DNA from: Prinia subflava
Taxonomy: Eukaryota; Chordata; Aves; Passeriformes; Cisticolidae
Assembly (NCBI RefSeq): GCF_021018805.1
Contig: NC_086283.1
Location: 61,644,182 to 61,708,181, forward strand
Direction of reading: 5' to 3'
DNA: 64,000 nucleotides
The position numbers and the translations under genes are program-made. This document shows positions 60,664 to 64,000 of this stretch, in pieces. Below the pieces are notes generated by a model that saw only the letters and a list, made by a program, of their open reading frames with translations, was not told where the DNA came from and ran no database searches. How positions within the stretch are numbered: position 1 is the stretch's first letter; each line of letters starts with the position of its first letter.

Positions 60664-63600
60664 CCTCCTTTGGTAGACAAAAATCATTAAAAATCCATTA
60701 CATTGGTTTAAAGTGAGTAACTTGTATTTAAAGGTAAGTATAAATTTAATTTCACCTTCAAATCAGGGATCAGACCAAATTTTTTCTTACTCAGTTCTAA
60801 AACATTACAAGGCATGTTTATATCAGAAGTATGGCGATTTGCATAGCTGTCAAATATTTCTGATAAATTTTTCTATCTTTAATTGTTTAGTACCAAGTTC
60901 CTGATTGACATGGAGGCCTTTTACATGCCGCTTTATGACACTACTTTGTCAAACTACTTTTGTTATTTTTTTTTAATGGTAACTGTTCCAATTTGATCAG
61001 TTTCAAGTACTGTCAGGCATTTAGCAAAAATATAACAATCTATAATGGTTAACTTTGATACACTGAACAGTTCCTTTGGTTTTGCTATGCCACTTTCAAA
61101 CCAGCCATGCACAGAACCGCTTGCAGCTTCCTTAGCAGTAATCGTCCACCTACTTTTCCACCAAGCCTTGTTTCCCCTCTTTTCTCCTCATCCATTTAAT
61201 GATACTATTCCTTCCACACATCTTATTCTCTCTGGAGTTGTCCCCTGCTTGGAGTTGCAGTGACAAATCTCTGTTTATGGTAAATAGTGCCTATTTCAGC
61301 TACTTCATTACATTGACAAGGCACATATATTTCCTGGGGAAAATAGTCTCACTCATGCCAGTTTGGGTCCATATTACAGCCCTCACTTGGATCTGACATG
61401 CTCCTACCACTGTTAAGGAAATCCTTAACTTGCCTTCTCTGGGTGTGCCTCCAATGCTGGATGAAAAACTTTGAGTAATACATGTTCTTGTGATGTGTCT
61501 GAGATTCATATAGTCAATACCTTACCAAAAAATTGTCATATTTGCACACATGCTGATCTTTTTTTAAACTCATCACTCCAAACACAAAGCACTTATGGTT
61601 TCACTTTTTTCTATTAAAAAATACTGCTATGTTCTTTCTAGTTTTAAACAACAATTGAACACCCTCTGAGATGGTGTACACAAGATGTACAGTCCCATCA
61701 GAAAAAATGAGTGCAAGTGCACCAATATGAATAATTTTTTTGCAATACAAATCCTCCAAATTAATAATTTTTTATATTTCTCTAATTCTTTGATTTAAAA
61801 TCATGTTTTTCTTCTGTAGCGAGAATCATCTCCCATTGCAGTGCATCAAAAACATTATGACTCATCCATGTTCATCAAATTATCCTTGGGGATTTTTACA
61901 AAGCCACAGGAAGACTCACATTTACAGCTTCTAAAAACCTAATAGATGAATCAAATATGCTTATGTCCTGGTTATTTAAAAGTAAACTACAACTGTAAAT
62001 TGTGTAAACTGTAAAAGCCCTCTGTCATGGGGCTTTTTTTCCTCTCTACCATCTTTCAGGAAGAAAGTCTCACTCTGTAAAACTTAAAGGGTCTAACTTT
62101 TTCATTACTTGGATTTTCCCTAATAATATTTGGGAAGTTTAAATCTAGTCATCACTCTATGAAGAAAACTCAATTACAATTTCACCAGGCCGACGCACTG
62201 CAGGTAAAGAACATGTCATTTGTTCTGCCACTGAGAAAAGTCCCTCTAAAACTACTGCTGGTTTTCGGGGTGTCACCATCTCCAACCATGTTCAGAGAGC
62301 TATCTGTGCAAAAAAAGCAATTTCATACAGAGCTGTCCTTTTCTGCCTGTGCTTTGTATGCCTTTTGCTAAACCTAATCTTCTAATTAGGCTCTGCATGA
62401 CAATGAGATAACTTTTGCAGACTGTAACTTCTGCTTTTTATGTTTTGTCTTACACAGTCTTGTCTGGAATTCTCAGCTGTCAAAACCGTTGGAGTTAACC
62501 AGAAAGGTTAAATGTTTAAAATGTATTGCTAGGGGATAGAGGAGTCACTGAGGATTCTTCTATATTTCTTCTCATTTTGAGAAAGCATCTCTGAGACATC
62601 ATAAATGACCAGAGCTGTGCTATGTGAGTATCAAACATATGCAATCATCTACCTTTTCCTGTTTAGCAAATACATTTATTTTTCCAGTTGTTCTCAACTC
62701 CAAAACATTTATTGAATTCTAAAATACTCTGACATTTCCATCTGGTTCACTGAAAAATTCATGTATTTCCTAATGATTTATGGTTTAATATTATGCAGCA
62801 CCATGAAAGTTAACATGAAAAACCAGAAGTATTTCAGAATTATAGTATAGTCCTTTCTACTTTCTCATTTTCATCCTCACTCAGAATTATTTAAAGGAAA
62901 TACAATTAACACAGGTCTAGAAAGGTTTCTCTGGTCTTTTGTGTATTATAAGTATATTGAAATTTTGGATATGGCATATGGCTCAAAGCGGATCAAGAAT
63001 TTTTATAGATACACAAACTAGGTAAAAACCCCAAAATCTCTAAATATTCAAGATTTTGCAGTTCTGACCACAACAAAATTGAGATGGGAAAGAGAAAGGA
63101 AAAAAACTAGAAGGGAAAAGGGAAGAGCAGGGAATGGACAGCAAGGAGGGGATCAAAGGGCCTATTAATACGTGAAGCATAACTTCTTTTTAAGGATTAT
63201 TAAGACTATTTTTGAACATGTCTTTTCAAGAGTAGCTTAATGTCAGTTGATAAAGTCATGTGTAGAACATCACAGTTTTTACACTAGGTATATTTATGCT
63301 TAGCATTCCTATGTTTCTACAATAATTAAGGAAGGTGCCAAAGCTTAAAGGAATCTAAAGAGACGTATTCTTTTTGCATCTTTTGCAAATAACTGTGGCA
63401 TAGATGGGTCAGGAAGGAGTGAGGAGTGGAGGATAAAGGAAGTGAAAGGAATGGGGTTTTTTCCTTTTGAATGTCAGTGGAGTGTTGTTAAAGACTGAAT
63501 AAATTTGGCAGTGGAATTCTTAAGTAACATTAGCCATTTAGGCTGCCTGCTTTCACAGGTTTTCAGCCATAATTCCCCATTCCACTCATTTAACCATAAA

Positions 63601-63708
63601 AATGAAGTCTTCCTGAAAGAGTTTGTGTATGGATATTGATTGAATTTGGTGACTTTTTGCCTCCAGAATTACTTGAAATCTTCTAGAAGTTCCAGCCTAA
63701 ATTTCAAG

Positions 63709-63823
63709 TTGGTTTGGTTTGTGGTTGTTTTTTTAAAATTGGTGGGTGTGTTCGTTTGTTGTTTTTTGTTTGTTGTTTGTTTTGTTTTGTGTGTTTTGTT
63801 TGGTTTGGTTTGGATTTTTTTTG
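63709..63823 (+). repeat. G/T-rich low-complexity tract
   Basis: About 115 bp made of TTGG, GTTT and GTTTT units, with a short A run in the middle. It is the opposite-strand counterpart in composition of the A/C tracts at 5.2, 25.4 and 57.2 kb. Confidence 0.85.
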
Positions 63824-64000
63824 TTAACTTTTAGAATATTTTATTTATTGAACTACATAAGCTGTGGACCTAGAGTTGTCCTCTTATCTATGAGTAATTA
63901 AATGGCTGGTTGTTCATTTCAGGAACAAGCCATAGAGGATACTTATTACAAAAAATGACTCTAGCAAAAAGAACAGCTCAATATTGCAAGCTGTCCACCC
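63824..64000. other. AT-rich window end, no feature seen
   Basis: The last 177 bases hold nothing recognisable. Confidence 0.5.

Larger units (their letters stand above)
57303..63708. other. AT-rich sequence, no gene seen
   Basis: About 6.4 kb. Visible structure is limited to A and T homopolymers (58439-58460 and 60644-60663), a 15-bp tandem duplication (60228-60257) and a small hairpin (62013-62037). Open frames are all below 90 codons with no recognised motif. Confidence 0.4.

Noticed and set aside
62013..62037. Hairpin AAAAGCCC / GGGCTTTT followed by T bases, shaped like an intrinsic terminator
   Set aside because: Rho-independent termination does not apply in a bird nuclear genome, and no gene precedes it. 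The stem is short enough for chance.

Overview
This window looks like non-coding nuclear DNA from a bird, probably a passerine or other neoavian. Four things point that way: many CR1 LINE fragments in both orientations, a set of LTRs that I recognise as avian endogenous-retrovirus families, no L1 or Alu-like elements, and an AT-rich background. I found no protein-coding exon, tRNA, rRNA, CRISPR array or bacterial-type operon. The open frames are short, and most fall in simple repeats, LTRs or CR1 relics. The window is either intergenic or inside a very long intron; the sequence alone does not say which.

Layout. 1-8.8 kb: AT-rich single-copy sequence with an assembly gap next to an (AGAGA)n tract, an unexplained 190-codon minus-strand open frame, two CR1 3' ends on the plus strand, a TA/TG microsatellite and one CR1 on the minus strand. 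8.8-23.4 kb: mostly featureless DNA with a 26-bp perfect palindrome, small direct and inverted repeats, a solo LTR at 16.8 kb, a 10-bp-unit minisatellite at 21.8 kb, a CR1 end and a 42-A run. 23.4-25.3 kb: an LTR inserted inside an older LTR, with target-site duplications readable for both. 25.3-41.8 kb: mostly featureless, with a CR1 reverse-transcriptase fragment at 28.1 kb and a longer CR1 3' part at 36.3 kb. 41.8-53.8 kb: the most repeat-dense part, with four solo LTRs, two of them inserted into CR1 copies, and two long opposed pyrimidine/purine tracts at 45.0-46.0 kb. 53.8-64 kb: AT-rich sequence with only simple repeats.

There is no gene network to describe. The biology visible here is the history of retroelement insertion: CR1 copies laid down first, LTR retroviruses inserted into them and into each other and then reduced to solo LTRs, and microsatellites expanded later. 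I did not find an undescribed biological system. The points most worth a second look are the nested LTRs with intact target duplications, the purine/pyrimidine tracts and the perfect palindrome. Family names rest on recognising the repeats from memory, since no database search was possible.
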